This document shows, piece by piece, positions 62,487-64,000 of a stretch of 64,000 nucleotides of DNA (positions within the stretch are counted from its first letter, which is position 1; the number at the start of each line of letters is the position of its first letter). A program made the translations under genes and the position numbers. The notes under the pieces are model-generated. The model searched no databases. It had not been told where the DNA came from and saw only the letters and a list, made by a program, of their open reading frames with translations. Source of the DNA: Maribacter stanieri. Its GTDB lineage: Bacteria; Bacteroidota; Bacteroidia; Flavobacteriales; Flavobacteriaceae. Location of the stretch: NCBI RefSeq assembly GCF_900112245.1, contig NZ_FOYX01000001.1, positions 607,856-671,855 on the forward strand, in the 5' to 3' direction.

Positions 62487-62519
62487 AAAAAATCTTTTAA
62501 CAAGCCATCAAAGTACTAC

Positions 62520-63317
62520 TTAATCTTTCTTTACACTTAATACCAATACTGGTACCGGGGCATAAAACTCAGATTTTGCGATGGTACTTTTCTCCCATAA
62601 TTTCTTGAAAAAACCACGTTTTCTTCTAAAAACACACAATAAATCGGGGTGTTTTGCTTGAAAATGCTCTAATACACCATGGTATGTAGTTGAATTATCA
62701 GTAAACGTTAATTGCGAACTGATATCCATTAAAGCAGTATTTATCTTTAGATCGTCATCTGAATATCCTGGTGTTTTCACCATCAATAAATTCACACTTG
62801 AATTATGCTTATTCTTAATTTCAATTAACGGATCTAAAATTCTTTTTCTTTTTAGAATACCAGATTTAAAAGCAACTAAAATGCTCTTAAATTCTTTATA
62901 AGACGTTCCTTTTGGCACTATCAATGTAGGAATGTTGGTTCTTTTTATAATGGCACCAGAGGTTTGCCCTAAGTAGTTCTCTTCTTTAATATCATTACTT
63001 CTAGGAGCCAAAATTATAAGGTCTATACCTATACCCTTATTAATCTCTTTTAGTCCGTCTTTTAGCTCACCGTTAAAGCTTGCTATTTTAATAGAAACAT
63101 TTTTGGTCTCTACTCTTCCAATAACTTCCTTTAATCGCTCTTTAGAATTTTCGGCAACTTTTTGTGTAACGTTTGTTAGTGTTCCTGTTTTTCCGGTTAC
63201 GTTGAAAACGTCCATTACATATATTGCTGCCCCAAAGGCTTCTGCAAAATCTACTGCATATTGTAAAGTTTCGTTAGCATTTGTAGAGGTCCCAATAGGA
63301 ACAAGAATATTCATCAT
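62520..63317 (-). CDS. Universal stress protein family
   Basis: This 265-aa protein has an N-terminal UspA domain (MNILVPIGTSTNANETLQYAVDFA; IDLIILAPRSND) and a second, diverged half (ILVAFKSGILKRKRILDPLIE; ending PVPVLVLSVKKD). The last signature reading of the first domain is GAIIKRTNIPTLIVPKG. Such tandem Usp proteins bind nucleotides and respond to stress. Divergent from the GNAT gene with a short gap. Confidence 0.9.
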   Translation of the reverse strand: MMNILVPIGTSTNANETLQYAVDFAEAFGAAIYVMDVFNVTGKTGTLTNVTQKVAENSKERLKEVIGRVETKNVSIKIASFNGELKDGLKEINKGIGIDLIILAPRSNDIKEENYLGQTSGAIIKRTNIPTLIVPKGTSYKEFKSILVAFKSGILKRKRILDPLIEIKNKHNSSVNLLMVKTPGYSDDDLKINTALMDISSQLTFTDNSTTYHGVLEHFQAKHPDLLCVFRRKRGFFKKLWEKSTIAKSEFYAPVPVLVLSVKKD

Positions 63318-63370
63318 GATAAAAAGTGTTGATTATAACTCTAAATTTACAATTTAATTAAATTGCTTCA

Positions 63371-63871
63371 ATGATAGAACCTGCAAAGATCTCGCAAATA
63401 CCCGAAATTTTATCCATGACCGATGCTTGTAGAATTGCAATGGAAGAAAATGGTATTTATCAATGGACAACAGCATACCCATCTAAACAAGCATTTGAAA
63501 AGGATATAGAACGCAATGAACTTTATGTTCTTTTACAGGATGATGAAATAGTAGGTTGCGTTGTTATTTCATTATTTATGGATGAAGAATACCGTTCAGT
63601 AATCTGGTTGACCGAAAATGGTACTAATTATTACATTCATCGTTTGGCGGTACATCCTAAATATCAAGGCAAAGGTTTGGCCCAGCAGTTAATGGCTTTT
63701 GCAGAAAACTTTGCTAGAGAACATAATGCCCACTCCGTTAGGTTAGATACCTTTAGCCAAAATAAAAGAAATCAGAAATTTTACGAGCAACGTGGCTATA
63801 CCAAATTAGGAGATATCTTTTTTCCGAATCAAAGCCAACATCCTTTTCATTGCTACGAACTCGTATTATAG
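63371..63871 (+). CDS. GNAT family N-acetyltransferase
   Basis: This 166-aa acetyltransferase has the motif A acetyl-CoA loop (HRLAVHPKYQGKGLAQQLMAFAENFA, ~98-123) and motif B (VRLDTFSQNKRNQKFYEQRGY). ATG at 63371 begins MIEPAKISQIPEILSM. The substrate is unknown. A -7-like TAAATTTA lies about 25 bases upstream. Confidence 0.92.
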   Translation: MIEPAKISQIPEILSMTDACRIAMEENGIYQWTTAYPSKQAFEKDIERNELYVLLQDDEIVGCVVISLFMDEEYRSVIWLTENGTNYYIHRLAVHPKYQGKGLAQQLMAFAENFAREHNAHSVRLDTFSQNKRNQKFYEQRGYTKLGDIFFPNQSQHPFHCYELVL

Positions 63872-63883
63872 AAACCATATTTT

Positions 63884-64000
63884 TTGAAAACGTCCGTTAA
63901 CTTTAAATCTATAAATGCTTTAGCTATTCCCGCTACTATTGCCGGTATTGCCGAACCTTTATTGTCCATTACAGATACAGCCATTGTAGGGAACATTCCT
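63884..64000 (+). CDS. MATE family efflux transporter, N-terminal part (partial)
   Basis: The frame begins with TTG at 63884, 12 bases after the GNAT stop, and reads MKTSVNFKSINALAIPATIAG, then IAEPLLSITDTAIVGNIP to the window end. This is the classic first helix of MATE (NorM/DinF type) transporters (LAxPAIxxxxxEPLxxxxDTxxVG). It is cut by the window edge. No ATG is found upstream, so TTG is the probable start. Confidence 0.8.
   Translation, partial: MKTSVNFKSINALAIPATIAGIAEPLLSITDTAIVGNIP

Overview
The window reads as chromosomal DNA of a marine-type member of the Flavobacteriaceae (Bacteroidota; Maribacter/Zobellia-like, genus not determined). The reasons are low GC, Bacteroidota promoters (TTG near -33 and TAnnTTTG near -7) instead of -35/-10 boxes, weak ribosome binding sites, SSDDD-type lipoproteins, the gene order acpP-fabF-rnc-IPExxxVDY-pyk, batD-batE, a glycine C-acetyltransferase, and an OmpA protein with thrombospondin type 3 repeats.

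Layout. 1-1.0 kb: end of batD, then batE. 1.1-6.6 kb: an inorganic-carbon module of small secreted protein, SulP transporter, UspA-like protein, beta-carbonic anhydrase and a second SulP. 6.7-8.6 kb: pheS and two unknown genes. 8.7-15.6 kb: a GbsR-type regulator, a full RND tripartite efflux pump and a TetR regulator; one 18-bp palindrome lies before the regulator and before the pump. 15.7-17.3 kb: a CYTH protein and dinB. 17.4-23.7 kb: a second RND operon led by a small acidic membrane protein. 24-31.5 kb: PAS gene, pyk, IPExxxVDY gene, rnc, fabF, acpP, purN, RNase H, PfkB kinase. 31.6-34.9 kb: purF, four tandem copies of an undescribed-looking small RNA gene, Mn-type sod. 35-43.6 kb: an AddA-like helicase-nuclease and an AddB-like nuclease separated by kbl and ompA. 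43.6-48.9 kb: SDR, sugar porter and an AraC-led group. 49-61.2 kb: accessory region with a lipoyl-like protein lacking its lysine, an LRR protein, RES-like and HNH genes bounded by GTTAGGC/GCCTAAC sites, a broken phzF duplication, an ECF sigma factor, a serine hydrolase and an M14-like deacylase. 61.2-62.5 kb: a mosaic made from tRNA-Ala. 62.5-64 kb: UspA, GNAT and the start of a MATE transporter.

Two loci deserve most attention. The first is the 33.5-34.2 kb array: four copies of a roughly 70-nt unit, each with its own -7-like box, a conserved 5' hairpin and loop, and a terminator whose pairing is kept while its sequence changes. This points to a multicopy sRNA family. The second is the 61.2-62.5 kb locus: one intact tRNA-Ala(GGC), two tandem 117-bp tRNA-like units whose anticodon arm is replaced by a palindrome, further tRNA fragments interrupted by palindromes, and two small GIY-YIG nuclease genes whose stop codons fall inside tRNA-derived sequence. 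One nuclease gene is broken by an in-frame stop. It looks like a tRNA-targeting, homing-type mobile element in decay.

All functional calls come from reading the sequence and general family knowledge; no searches were run.
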